Shown here: positions 1 through 8,172 of the stretch, piece by piece
Numbering within the stretch: the first letter of the stretch is position 1
How the letters are laid out: every line of letters starts with the position of its first letter
Source of the DNA: Streptomyces sp. NBC_01431
GTDB taxonomy: Bacteria; Actinomycetota; Actinomycetes; Streptomycetales; Streptomycetaceae
DNA length: 64,000 bases
NCBI RefSeq assembly: GCF_036231355.1
Contig: NZ_CP109496.1
Coordinates: 1,364,001 to 1,428,000 of the forward strand
Direction: 5' to 3'
The notes under the pieces: generated by a model
The model's input: the letters and a program-made list of their open reading frames with translations, nothing else
The model's database searches: none
Told to the model about the DNA's origin: nothing
Position numbers and translations under genes: made by a program

Positions 1-555
1 GATGACGCGCTCGGCGAGGGCACCGGTCGGGTCCTGCGCGACGAGTTCGGCGAGGAGGTGTGCGGCGAGGAGGGTGTCGGAGCTGCTGGTCTTGAGGACG
101 TTCACGTTGCCGGCGAGAAGTCCCTCGATCAGGCTGAGCGGGGCAACGGTGGCGGCGTTGCCGGGGGCTATGTGGGCGACCAGGCCGACGGGCGCCCAGG
201 CCTCGTAGACCGTCTCCGTGGCATCGGGTCGGTTCAGCCGCTGCGGAGCGGTGCCGCCCAGTTCGCGGCGGAGTTTGCGGGTGAGGGCGCCCCGGTCGAG
301 GAAGGCGGCGAGTTCGGCGTACAGCTCCTCGGCGTCGTCCGCGGGCAGGTGCAGGGCCAGCCGGCCCCGGACGGCGTGGCCCGGATCGCGCAGGGCTTGC
401 GCGAGGGCGTCGCAGGCCGCCAGGACGGTCTCGGTGTCGAGCGGCACGGCGAGCGCGGCCCCGACGGCTGCGGGCAGCGCGGCCAGTCGGTCGGCGGCCT
501 CGTCGTCACCGATGAAGGCGCCCTGCCAGTAGTGGTGGTTGATGGTGTCGGTCAT
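1..555 (-). CDS. LuxC-like acyl-CoA/acyl-protein reductase (N-terminal part, cut by window edge)
   Basis: The reverse strand from ATG at 555 is open to the window edge, about 185 codons. It begins MTDTINHHYWQGAFIGDD and includes 'EAWAPVGLVAHIAPGNAATVAPLSLIEG', abbreviated here as VGLVAHIAPGNAAT, followed by LLAGNVNVLKTSSSDT. This is the aldehyde-dehydrogenase-type nucleotide-binding part of the LuxC acyl reductase family (PF05893), which uses NADPH to reduce an enzyme-bound acyl group to an aldehyde. The catalytic Cys would lie beyond the window. Its ATG overlaps the stop of the LuxE-like gene by ATGA, so the two are probably translationally coupled, matching the LuxC/LuxE partnership of bacterial fatty-acid reductases. 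The acyl substrate is unknown. Confidence 0.8.
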   Translation of the reverse strand, partial: MTDTINHHYWQGAFIGDDEAADRLAALPAAVGAALAVPLDTETVLAACDALAQALRDPGHAVRGRLALHLPADDAEELYAELAAFLDRGALTRKLRRELGGTAPQRLNRPDATETVYEAWAPVGLVAHIAPGNAATVAPLSLIEGLLAGNVNVLKTSSSDTLLAAHLLAELVAQDPTGALAERVI

Positions 556-1724
556 GACATTCCCTTCATCAGTTCGGCGGCGGCCACGGCACAGCTGCGG
601 TTGCGGCTGACTCCGGCGCGACCGTGGATGGTGAACCACGGGGTGGTCAGCTCACAGCCGCACTCCGCGCCCGGGTGGAGCGAGGCGAGGTCGCCCATGA
701 CGACGCTCTGCGCCGGTACGGAGGTGATGTACGGGGACACCAGGTGGAGGTAGCCGCGTTCGCCGTACGCGAGGGGTTCGAGGGTGCGGGTGGAACGGAT
801 GAAGACGCGGGACCACACGGGGGCGTGGAGGTTGTGGTGCGAGCACTCGATGTACGGGACGCAGTGCTCGACGGAGCCGAAGGTGTCGCGGATCCGCTCG
901 GACGGCACGCCCAGTTGTTCGGTGACGCGGGCGTACAACTCGTGCTTGCCGATGCGGCGGTCGGCATGGCCCTTCCAGCCACCGCCGAGGACGATCAGGG
1001 AGCCCTCGGGCAGGCGCAGTGGTGGCAGGCCCATGGCGCGCATCCGTTCCAGGGTGAACCAGAGGAACGCGGGGAAGCCGAGGATGCGGACCGGCACGTC
1101 GTCCTCGGCGAAGCGGCGCAGCGCGGCGACGCAGCCGAAGGGGTCGAATTCGTGCCCGTTGCCGGTGTTGCGCAGGGCGTACTCGACCTGCCGGGCCGGG
1201 GCGAAGTCGCACAGGTAGTTGTCGGTGAACGAGGTGCCCAGGTTGAGGTCGCGGGCGGGTTCGTAGCTGTAGAGGAGGTAGTTGACCGGCTGGTCGGGAG
1301 TGATCCAGCCGTAGTGGTCGAAGATGCGGGCGACCATGCGCTGGGCGGAGCGGATCGTCCACTCGTCGAAGAACATCTGCGACTTCTGCCCCGTGGTACC
1401 TGAGGAGGTCAGGTGCAGGTGGATGTCGTCCGGGGGGATGGAGAGGACCTCGTGGCGCTTGAAGAAGTTCGCGTGCACCAGGGGTGCTTCGTACGGGACG
1501 CCGGGGAGGCCGGCGTCGCGCCGGTCGGCGTCCTGGAGGTCGCGGAAGAACGGCGACCGGTCCCGGTGCCAGGCGTTGATCTCCGCCATGGCCCCGCTGA
1601 ACAGTTCCTCCTCCGCGGGACCGCAGGTGTAGGGATCGCTCAGGTCGCAGAGCTGTTGCAGCCGGGCGAGGGCGGCGGCGTCGGGGACGTCGACGGGGGC
1701 GAGATGGGGGTTGGGGTACGTCAT
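552..1724 (-). CDS. LuxE-like acyl-protein synthetase (adenylate-forming)
   Basis: 390 residues. It contains the adenylate-forming P-loop-like motif LTSSGTTGQKSQMFFDEW around residue 107 and an acyl-protein synthetase (LuxE, PF04443) layout, including 'LGGGWKGHADRRI' and 'IRDTFGSVEHCVPYIECSHH'. LuxE enzymes activate a carboxylic acid with ATP and pass the acyl group to LuxC for reduction. The ATG overlaps the stop of the GNAT gene (ATGA) and its own stop overlaps the LuxC-like start, so it is an internal operon gene. The family also includes non-luminescent phenylacetate-CoA-ligase-like members, so the substrate could be a fatty or aromatic acid. No luciferase genes (luxA/luxB) are visible. 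Confidence 0.8.
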   Translation of the reverse strand: MTYPNPHLAPVDVPDAAALARLQQLCDLSDPYTCGPAEEELFSGAMAEINAWHRDRSPFFRDLQDADRRDAGLPGVPYEAPLVHANFFKRHEVLSIPPDDIHLHLTSSGTTGQKSQMFFDEWTIRSAQRMVARIFDHYGWITPDQPVNYLLYSYEPARDLNLGTSFTDNYLCDFAPARQVEYALRNTGNGHEFDPFGCVAALRRFAEDDVPVRILGFPAFLWFTLERMRAMGLPPLRLPEGSLIVLGGGWKGHADRRIGKHELYARVTEQLGVPSERIRDTFGSVEHCVPYIECSHHNLHAPVWSRVFIRSTRTLEPLAYGERGYLHLVSPYITSVPAQSVVMGDLASLHPGAECGCELTTPWFTIHGRAGVSRNRSCAVAAAELMKGMS

Positions 1725-2860
1725 GGGGCGACCTCACGTGAGGGCAGATGCGCCGACGCCCAGGCCGACACATAGGAATCGAGGAAGGGCTGGAGCGGCG
1801 GGTCGACGACCACGCCGCGGAAGTCGATGTGCTCGGTGGTGCGGGACATCACCACGTAGTCGTGGAAGCCGTCCTGGTCCCGGCGCATGGCCGGATAAAC
1901 GGCCCCGGCGATGAAGCCCTGGGCGGCGAAGGCGGACAGCGCGGCGTGGTGTTCGAGGGGGACGAGCGCCTCGACGTAGCCGGCGCCGGCGCGGGTGAGG
2001 GTACGGGTGACCGGCTCCAGCCACCCCGCGGCGGCCGCCGGGTCGGGGTGGGCGGCGACCAGGGCGCAGTAGCCCCCGGTGCGGTTGAGGTAGGCGTACA
2101 CCTCGAAGCCGCCTCCGTCGGCGGGGGTGAGGAGGATGTTCGGGGTGTGCAGGGGGTAGAACCAGCGGCCGCCGTCGGGGAAGTGGGCGTGGAAGCGGCG
2201 GCGGACGAAGGCCGGCGCCTCGATCACTTCCAGTGGCGCGGCCCCGGGCCCGGCGGGCAGCGGCGGCGGCGCCGTGGGCCGGGCCTCCGCATAGCTGATG
2301 CCGAGGCTCGCCCCGGCGGTGCGCAGGAGCGGTGCCAGGAGGGCGGGCACCTCGGCGACGGGCACCCGGCGCTCCAGCACCCCGGGTGAGTGGCGCGCGT
2401 AGAGCGCCAGGCTCTCCCGGCTGCCCAGGTCGACCGCGTTGGGCAGGATGCCCAACGGGCGGAAGCCGTGGCGGGCCACGACCCGCTGGGGGCCGGCGCT
2501 GACCGTCCGGACGGTGGCGTACACCGAGTCGAGGGTCCCGGCGTCGAGGGTGGCGGAGCACAGCGCCTCGGTCAGCCGTCCGGCGAGCCCCGATCCACGC
2601 TGGTCCGGGTGGACGGCGAGTCCTTCGAGGCGGCCTATGCGGGTGCCGGCCTCGCCGTGGATCGCGGCCGAACCGGCGAGGGCCCCGGTACGGGGGCAGC
2701 GGGCGACGAGCCAGAGGGTGTGCGGGTCGCGGATGAGCCGGGACATCTCGGCCGGGTCGGTGCCCAGTGCTGTGGGGTAGTGGGGTCCGTAGACGGCGTA
2801 GTACAGCTGGCGGAGGTCGGCGATGTCCGTGGGCGCGGCCTGTTCGATCACGGCGGTCAT
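1721..2860 (-). CDS. GNAT-family N-acyltransferase (two-domain)
   Basis: 379 residues. The N-terminal half is a GNAT fold with the acetyl-CoA loop 'GRLEGLAVHPDQRGSGLAGRL' (shortened: VHPDQRGSGLAGRL, near residues 81-96). The C-terminal half (about 190-379) has no clear motif but resembles a second, degenerate GNAT half ('YVEALVPLEHHAALSAFAAQGF'; shortened: LSAFAAQGFIAGAVYP). It overlaps both neighbours by ATGA and sits between the MFS exporter and the LuxE-like gene. In this pathway it may acylate an amine or use the activated acyl group; this is inferred from context only. Confidence 0.7.
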   Translation of the reverse strand: MTAVIEQAAPTDIADLRQLYYAVYGPHYPTALGTDPAEMSRLIRDPHTLWLVARCPRTGALAGSAAIHGEAGTRIGRLEGLAVHPDQRGSGLAGRLTEALCSATLDAGTLDSVYATVRTVSAGPQRVVARHGFRPLGILPNAVDLGSRESLALYARHSPGVLERRVPVAEVPALLAPLLRTAGASLGISYAEARPTAPPPLPAGPGAAPLEVIEAPAFVRRRFHAHFPDGGRWFYPLHTPNILLTPADGGGFEVYAYLNRTGGYCALVAAHPDPAAAAGWLEPVTRTLTRAGAGYVEALVPLEHHAALSAFAAQGFIAGAVYPAMRRDQDGFHDYVVMSRTTEHIDFRGVVVDPPLQPFLDSYVSAWASAHLPSREVAP

Positions 2861-4281
2861 CGGGTGCCTCCGTCGGCGGGCGCGGGGGCGGAAACCGGCG
2901 CCGGGCGCGCCACGGTTTCGCCGGCGGGCTCGGGTGCGGAAACCGGCGCCGGATGCGCTGCGGTTTCGTCGTCGGGCTCAGGTGCGGAAACCGGCGCCGG
3001 GTGCGCCGCGGCTTCGTCGGCGGGCTCGGGGGCGGGTGCGTCCGCCGTACCGGAACGCCCGGGTAGCAGAAGCAGGGCGAGGGCGGCGGGCACCAGGCCG
3101 GCCGCCTGGATCAGGCACAGCGTCCGGGCGGAGAGATGGTCGCCCAGCAGCCCGAACAGCAGGGATGCGACCGGGAACGTCGCTCCCAGCACGGCCTGCA
3201 TGACGGCGAAGAAGGCGGGCTTGTCGGAGGCCGGGACCAGGCGCTGGAACAGGGCCACGAAGCGGACGCCGATCACTCCGACGCACCAGCCCGTCACCAG
3301 GAGGGCGCCGGCGATGACGGGCCGGGCGGCGATCAGACCGGGTACGGCGAGGGCGACGGCCATCGCGCCGAGGCAGGCGGAGCCGACCACCGGGGGACGG
3401 CCGGGTACCCGGGCGCCCGTGAAGGAGCCGATGAGCGTGCCCAGGCCGAGGGACGCCTCCAGGAGGGACACGGTGGCGCCGTCGCCGTGCAGGACGGTGG
3501 CCGTGTACAGCGGCATGACGACGAAGACGGCGGTGGTGAAGAGGTTCGCCGCGGTGAAGCAGAGCAGGATGGCACGGACGTACGGCAGCGCGCCCAGGAT
3601 CTGACGGAGCGTCCGCCGCGGGGCGGGCTCGGCCGGGTCGGCGCAGGGCGCGGTGCCGTCGGACGGGGCTCGGAAGCGGACGGTCGTGATGAGCACCGCG
3701 GCCGTGCCGTAGGCGACGGCGCAGCCCGCTGCGAGGCCGGCCACTTGGGCCGCGTCCACGACGAGGGCGCCGAGCAGGGCTCCGCCCAGGCTCGCGAGCG
3801 ACTGGGTGGACAGTTCGAAGCCGGTGGCCGCTTCGATGTCCTCGTCGTCCACGAGTTGGGGCACGGAGGTGGTCAGGCACGGGTCGAAGAAGGCCTGGCA
3901 GGTCGCCAGGGCCAGGGCAGCCGCATAGACCGCGACGACCGGCAGGTCGCTCGCGGCGGCCCAGACGCTGAGTGCCGCGGCGGCCGTTCCCGCGCCCGCG
4001 GCCGCGGCACGCAGCAGCGCGCGGTGGGAGCAGCGGGCGATGGCACGGGCGACGAGCGGGGCCAGGGCCACGGCGGGCAGGGTGCTGACGGCCATGAGCA
4101 ACCCGGCCGCGAGACCGCCGTCGCCGGAGGCCGCGTAGCCGATGAGCCACCAGGAGGCGCCCACCTGGAACATCCGCGTCCCGGCCTGGGTGAGCACCTG
4201 GCCCAGCCATACCGTCCCGAAGGCGCGGTTGCGCAGGACGAGCGGGAGCCGGCGGCCCGGGGCCTTGGTGAGGGCGCTCAT
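2857..4281 (-). CDS. MFS exporter with Pro/Ala-rich repeat tail
   Basis: The start was taken at ATG 4281 (MSALTKAPGRRLPLVLRNR) because it overlaps the upstream gene's stop by ATGA and precedes the first membrane segment; the open frame extends further upstream but reads as low-complexity shadow sequence. 474 residues with about twelve hydrophobic segments and the sequence RNRAFGTVWLGQVLTQAGTR typical of MFS_3-type (enterobactin exporter-like) transporters. After the last membrane helix the protein ends in a tail of about 58 residues made of 16-residue repeats (APEPxDETAAHPAPVS). It probably exports the operon's product. Confidence 0.8.
   Translation of the reverse strand: MSALTKAPGRRLPLVLRNRAFGTVWLGQVLTQAGTRMFQVGASWWLIGYAASGDGGLAAGLLMAVSTLPAVALAPLVARAIARCSHRALLRAAAAGAGTAAAALSVWAAASDLPVVAVYAAALALATCQAFFDPCLTTSVPQLVDDEDIEAATGFELSTQSLASLGGALLGALVVDAAQVAGLAAGCAVAYGTAAVLITTVRFRAPSDGTAPCADPAEPAPRRTLRQILGALPYVRAILLCFTAANLFTTAVFVVMPLYTATVLHGDGATVSLLEASLGLGTLIGSFTGARVPGRPPVVGSACLGAMAVALAVPGLIAARPVIAGALLVTGWCVGVIGVRFVALFQRLVPASDKPAFFAVMQAVLGATFPVASLLFGLLGDHLSARTLCLIQAAGLVPAALALLLLPGRSGTADAPAPEPADEAAAHPAPVSAPEPDDETAAHPAPVSAPEPAGETVARPAPVSAPAPADGGTR
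2860..3033. repeat. 48-bp in-frame tandem repeat coding the MFS tail
   Basis: About three and a half copies of a 48-bp unit, marked by the recurring gcggaaaccggcgccgg, encode three 16-residue blocks ending in HPAPVS or RPAPVS and a partial fourth. The high identity of the copies suggests recent slippage, so copy number may vary between strains. Confidence 0.75.
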
Positions 4282-5546
4282 GCGGTCGGCCTCTCGTCGA
4301 GGACGCGGACGAGCTTGCCGGAGCGGGAGTTGACGACGAGGTCGCGGTGGCGGGTCCACTCGACGCCGAGAGGGTGGACGAACCCCGTCGCGACGCTGTC
4401 GGGGTAGAGCGGCCGGGCCGTGTTCAGTCCGCTGACGACCGCCTTGGCCAGGACGTCCAATGCGCCCGGGTCGTGCCCGGGGGCGGTGGCAAGACGCAAT
4501 ATGAGGCCGTCGCGACCCGCCCAGCGGCGTACGACGAGTTGCGTGCCGGTGACGATGCCGTCGGTATCGGCTTCGGCGACAGCGCTCATGGCGTCGTCCC
4601 AGTACAGCGAGACGGGCCCGACGCGTACGCCTTCCTCGGCGCGGCCCAGGATGCGGAACGCCCCGCCTTCGGTGTCCGTCCACTCGGCGCGGTCACCGGC
4701 CGGGTAGCGGATGACGGGCATGAGGCTGCGGAAGAGCTGGGTGACGACGACCCGTCCGGGGCGGCCCGCCTCGCGAATCGGTTCGCCGGTCGTCTCGTCG
4801 AGGATCTCCACGACGGTGTGCGGGGCGAACGGCCGGTGCGTGCGTGTGTCGGGCCCTGCGACGGGCCTGCCGAGCAGGCCGCCGTCGACGCTGGCGTAGC
4901 CGAGCGAACGCGGTACGGCGTTGGGGAAGGCGCCCGCGAGAAGGCGACGCTGGTCGCAGAAGAGCGCCTCGCCACCGAAGAACAGCAGCTCGACCTGCGG
5001 GAGTTGGCGGCCGGTCGACGTCAGGTGCTCGGCGAGCCGGCACAGGGTGGTCGGCGTACCGGCGACGACGTGGGCGCCGAAGTCCTGGAGGGCCGAGACG
5101 GTCGACTCCAGGGGGGCTCCGCCGCCGATGGGCAGGCGTACGTTGGCCACGGGAGCGTGTGCGAGCGAGTCCAGGACGAACAGGAAGCTCGCGTACAGCT
5201 CACCGGCGTAGAACAGATCGGCCACCCGGTGACCGGGCCGCAGGCCCGCGTCGACAAGGCCGGCGCCGAACGCCGTGACGAACTCGCGCCACTCCTCGCG
5301 GGTGTAGCACGAGAAGCGCGGCGTGCCGGTGGTGCCGCCCGTCTTGAACACGACGGCCTCCGCCAAGGGGGCGGTCAGGACGCGGTTGTCGTGCAGGGTA
5401 TTGGCGGCCCAGAACGCGTTCTGATCCACCACGGGCAGATCGGGGAGCCTGTTCACCTCGGGCGGCAGGTCGGCGTAGAGGTCGGCGTAGAAAGGGGAGC
5501 AGTCTCGGGCGAAACGCACGAGGTCTGAAATCCGCTGGACGGGCAT
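4278..5546 (-). CDS. PaaK/AMP-ligase-like adenylate-forming enzyme
   Basis: 422 residues of the phenylacetate-CoA ligase-like ANL superfamily. Visible signs are the ATP-binding loop VVFKTGGTTGTPRFSCYTR (about residues 66-84), 'LLFFGGEALFCDQRR' and the hinge-region pattern 'VIRYPAGDRAEWTD'. The typical C-terminal catalytic Lys appears as 'VVNSRSGKLVRV'. It activates a carboxylic acid as the acyl-adenylate. It is first in the operon, with ATG at 5546 preceded by aaagg. Two adenylating enzymes in one operon (this and the LuxE-like protein) suggest two acids or a two-step transfer. The substrate cannot be read from sequence by eye. Confidence 0.75.
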   Translation of the reverse strand: MPVQRISDLVRFARDCSPFYADLYADLPPEVNRLPDLPVVDQNAFWAANTLHDNRVLTAPLAEAVVFKTGGTTGTPRFSCYTREEWREFVTAFGAGLVDAGLRPGHRVADLFYAGELYASFLFVLDSLAHAPVANVRLPIGGGAPLESTVSALQDFGAHVVAGTPTTLCRLAEHLTSTGRQLPQVELLFFGGEALFCDQRRLLAGAFPNAVPRSLGYASVDGGLLGRPVAGPDTRTHRPFAPHTVVEILDETTGEPIREAGRPGRVVVTQLFRSLMPVIRYPAGDRAEWTDTEGGAFRILGRAEEGVRVGPVSLYWDDAMSAVAEADTDGIVTGTQLVVRRWAGRDGLILRLATAPGHDPGALDVLAKAVVSGLNTARPLYPDSVATGFVHPLGVEWTRHRDLVVNSRSGKLVRVLDERPTA

Positions 5547-5626
5547 GCTGCCTTTACCTGGAAGATGAAAGTTGAAAGGGAAAGGAAACAGGCGGCAGCC
5601 ACGACACGCCGGTCCCCCGACTTATC

Positions 5627-5642
5627 TGTTGACCAATCAACA
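5627..5642. promoter_or_regulatory. Inverted repeat TGTTGACCAATCAACA, candidate operator
   Basis: A perfect 6-bp inverted repeat (TGTTGA/TCAACA) with a 4-bp spacer lies about 80 bp upstream of the first gene of the minus-strand operon. It is unusually AT-rich for this DNA. TetR- or MarR-type repressors often bind such sites; no regulator gene is adjacent inside the window. Confidence 0.4.
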
Positions 5643-6048
5643 ACGCATGCGCGCCCTGCACTTCGCAGGTGTGGGCCACGCCTGATCCCCACTCACATGA
5701 TGGGACACCAGGAACGCACCACCAAATCGAAGGCAGATACCAGCCGGGCCGGGGAGCGGACTTTCGGCCCGCCTGACCGAAATCGCGACGCCGGGAAGAT
5801 GACGTCGAGGCTGGCCGGAGAGCCGTTCCGGCGCCTTTTGAACGCGTGAATGAAGGGCCGCGACCATGAGGCAAATCACGGCGCCGTTCTCACGGGAGGA
5901 GAACGGCGGCGGGGGTGAATGGGCCGATATCAACGCGGCGCGGCACTTCCTCACGTCCGCGCCGCCATGGCGTGAACCAGCCGCCAACGCCCCCGAGGCA
6001 TCGACCCCTCCCAACCGCGGGCCGCCGAGCGGGCCGAGGCGCGGCTCT

Positions 6049-6125
6049 GCCCGGCTCGGGGTATCGGGTCGACGGGCCTGGATCTCCGCCCGGCTCTGGG
6101 TGCCGGGCGACGGGCCTGGGTCTCC
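6049..6125. repeat. Imperfect 38-39 bp tandem repeat, two copies
   Basis: Two adjacent copies of gcccggctc...gacgggcctgg(g/a)tctcc (39 and 38 bp) are followed by the start of a third (gcccgtcc). They lie just upstream of the SUKH gene's ATG at 6157. Confidence 0.6.
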
Positions 6126-6156
6126 GCCCGTCCGGACGGGTCGCTATCGTCCCGGC

Positions 6157-6924
6157 ATGACACACGAGTTCGACCTGCTCCGGACCCTCTCAACTGGCAT
6201 TGCGGACCGAACGGGCGCCTGGGATTTCATCCGTGGTTTCGCGGCGCACTGGGCGACTCCGCTGGGCGAGGGGGACGGCTGGGGCGAGGCCGAACTGGTT
6301 GCCGTCGAGGAGCGGCTGGGCGTTCGACTACCGCTTGCACTCCGCGAGGCGTACCAGTTGTTCGGCCGGCGCCGGGACCTCAGCAGCAATCACGATGTCC
6401 TGCTCGACCCGGCCCAGTTGTACGTGGATCCCGCGCGGGAGGCACTGGTCTTCCGGCATGAGAACCAGGGCGCCGCTTCCTGGGGCATCCGGCTCGCCGA
6501 TCTCGACCAGGACGATCCCGCCGTCGTCATCCGGGCGGATCTGGCGGACAAGAGTGCCGAGAAGTGGGAGAGCCGGCTGGACCGGCTCTCGCTGACCTGC
6601 GTGGAAATCGTCCTCTCGGAATCCCTGCATGCTCCCGAGGGACTCTGCGACTTCCTGAGCGATCTCGGCCAAGACGGCATCGACGTGCTGGAGCAGGGTT
6701 GCACTCGCTTGCCGTTTCCGGCCTGTCCGGTCGGCGAGGAGGAGCCCGGTGTCCGCTGGTTCCTGGGAACCGATGTCCTGCTGCGGAACGACGATGACGA
6801 GGTGCTGCTCGTCCGCGCGCGCACCGAAAGCGCCCTGGAGCGTGTACGTGAACTGATCCCTGGTGACTGGCTCAACGACTATTGGCAGGCCGACAGCCCG
6901 GCCGCCCGATCCTGCGAACAGTAA
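6157..6924 (+). CDS. SUKH (SMI1/KNR4-like) family protein
   Basis: 255 residues from ATG 6157. The motif 'WGEAELVAVEERLGVRLPLALREAY' (shortened: VEERLGVRLPLALREAYQ, about residues 48-65) is the signature helix-turn of the SMI1/KNR4 (SUKH) superfamily; the acidic 'ENQGAASWGIRLADLDQDDP' region is also typical. SUKH proteins are commonly immunity proteins against polymorphic toxins, but many are orphans of unknown role. A toxin-like gene (8173-9138) lies about 1.2 kb downstream. The start was chosen because family similarity begins just after it; the upstream open frame is low-complexity. Confidence 0.75.
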   Translation: MTHEFDLLRTLSTGIADRTGAWDFIRGFAAHWATPLGEGDGWGEAELVAVEERLGVRLPLALREAYQLFGRRRDLSSNHDVLLDPAQLYVDPAREALVFRHENQGAASWGIRLADLDQDDPAVVIRADLADKSAEKWESRLDRLSLTCVEIVLSESLHAPEGLCDFLSDLGQDGIDVLEQGCTRLPFPACPVGEEEPGVRWFLGTDVLLRNDDDEVLLVRARTESALERVRELIPGDWLNDYWQADSPAARSCEQ

Positions 6925-7303
6925 GGACGTGGTCCCGCGAGCAGTGAAGTCGTGGTCCCGCTGTTTGGGGACGTACGCAGACCCGTCGAAGGCTCCGCCT
7001 CCGCCCAAGAGGCCCGGCGAGCTACCCCTCAGGCAAGAGCTTGCCTGAGGGGGCTCGTGCCGGTATCTGCTACACCCTGTTCCCGACGGACGGCCGGAAT
7101 GCCCGGCGTCGTGGTGATTGGCGTTGTGGTGATTGGCCCTGATGGGGGGCACGGTGTACGGCGGGCTGTGATGGTCCACCTTGGCCTGCGTCAGCCCGCC
7201 TTGGCCTAGTTGACCCGCCTTGGCCGGTCGCGTCCCGCGGGCCGGACGACGGGCCTGCGGGCCGGACGACGGGCCTGAGCAACCGTGCCCCTCTCCGGGT
7301 CCG
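6925..7303. other. Intergenic region with strong hairpin
   Basis: No gene seen. It contains the hairpin at 7025-7052 and GC-rich repeated phrases such as gtggtgattggc and gggccggacgacgggcctg (two adjacent copies at about 7239-7276). Confidence 0.6.
7025..7052. terminator. Perfect 12-bp hairpin, probable terminator
   Basis: CCCCTCAGGCAA, loop GAGC, TTGCCTGAGGGG. The stem is perfect and lies about 100 bp after the SUKH stop. It has no T-run, as is common for Streptomyces terminators, and may act in both directions. Confidence 0.6.
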
Positions 7304-7723
7304 CTAGCGAACGGTGACGTTGAAGACGGCGGAGGCCGTGGTGCCACTGATGATGCGCAGGTCGTTCTTGCCCTTCAGGCCGAGCTTGACGCCGAGCGAG
7401 TAGGAGCCGTTGCGGGATATGGGCGCGGAGGCGGGAAGGGTGACCCACTTGCCGTTCTGCTTCTGCTGGAGCGTGACGGTGCTGCCCGCCTTGAGACCGG
7501 TGGTGTTGCCGGTCACGCGGAACAGCTGCCAGGCGCGGACCGAGGACGCCGACGGCTTGGCGGTGATGCCGGCCTTGACGGCCGCGGCCTGGTGGGCGGC
7601 CGGGGTGGGCGTGGTGTGTGTGGCGGGGGTGGCGGCCATCGCGGTGCCGGCCAGGGCGACGCAGGCAGCGCTGAGGGCGCCGACGGCGACGATGCGAAGT
7701 GAGTGCCGCTTGGTGACGATCAT
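7304..7723 (-). CDS. Secreted protein, unknown function
   Basis: 139 residues from ATG 7723, preceded by gagaggg; the longer in-frame start at 7765 lacks such a site. The N-terminus MIVTKRHSLRIVAVGALSAA, ending about residue 29 at GTAMAA, is a clear Sec signal peptide with an Ala-x-Ala-type cleavage site. A Thr/Pro/Ala linker follows. The mature domain ('VTGNTTGLKAGSTVTLQQKQNGKWVTL'; shortened: TTGLKAGSTVTLQQKQNGKW) resembles bacterial Ig-like or adhesin-type beta domains that occur in Streptomyces exported proteins. No catalytic motif is visible. Confidence 0.7.
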   Translation of the reverse strand: MIVTKRHSLRIVAVGALSAACVALAGTAMAATPATHTTPTPAAHQAAAVKAGITAKPSASSVRAWQLFRVTGNTTGLKAGSTVTLQQKQNGKWVTLPASAPISRNGSYSLGVKLGLKGKNDLRIISGTTASAVFNVTVR

Positions 7724-8172
7724 GGTTTTATCCCTCTCGACATAGAACATCCGGCTGTGCGCCACAAGCGAGGTAAGTGCTCTTGGCGCGGTCTCACCAG
7801 GAATGACGGCTCTTCACACACATGCGTTGTCGGTGCGTTGTCACCGTCTCGTAACAGCCGTACCGGTCCCTGCGTACGGGCCCTGGACCGCGGAACCTAC
7901 GCCGACTCCCCCAGGCGTACCCACGGCCACCGCGATGCGTCCGCCATGATGCGCCGCACCGGGGCACACTGCCGGGCATCCCCAACAGGCCCGCAGAATC
8001 GGCTAGTTCACACCATGATCCCGGGCCGCCATCCGGGCCGGCGGCCATGTGCGGCACCAGCTGACCACGCCCGATGTGCCCCCGCGGCTGCCCCTTCGGC
8101 CCTCGCGGGTGCCGGGCCAAGGCCCTAGTCTCGGGCGCTTGGGGCCGAACAGCGACCTGGAGGCTGGGCAGC
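7724..8172. other. Divergent intergenic region
   Basis: No gene seen between the secreted protein and the effector-like gene. It presumably carries both promoters; no confident -35/-10 pair was identified. Confidence 0.5.

Larger units (their letters stand above)
5547..6156. other. Divergent intergenic region
   Basis: Regulatory space between the minus-strand acyl-reductase operon and the plus-strand SUKH gene. It contains an inverted repeat (5627-5642) and a two-copy tandem repeat (6049-6125). A reading frame open from 5866 that continues into the SUKH gene has no recognisable content before 6157 and was not called. Confidence 0.6.

Noticed and set aside
552..1724. Bioluminescence operon
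   Set aside because: LuxC- and LuxE-like genes are present but no luciferase (luxA/luxB) genes are in the window.
5866..6156. Upstream extension of the SUKH reading frame
   Set aside because: Low-complexity, contains the tandem repeat, and family similarity begins only after ATG 6157.
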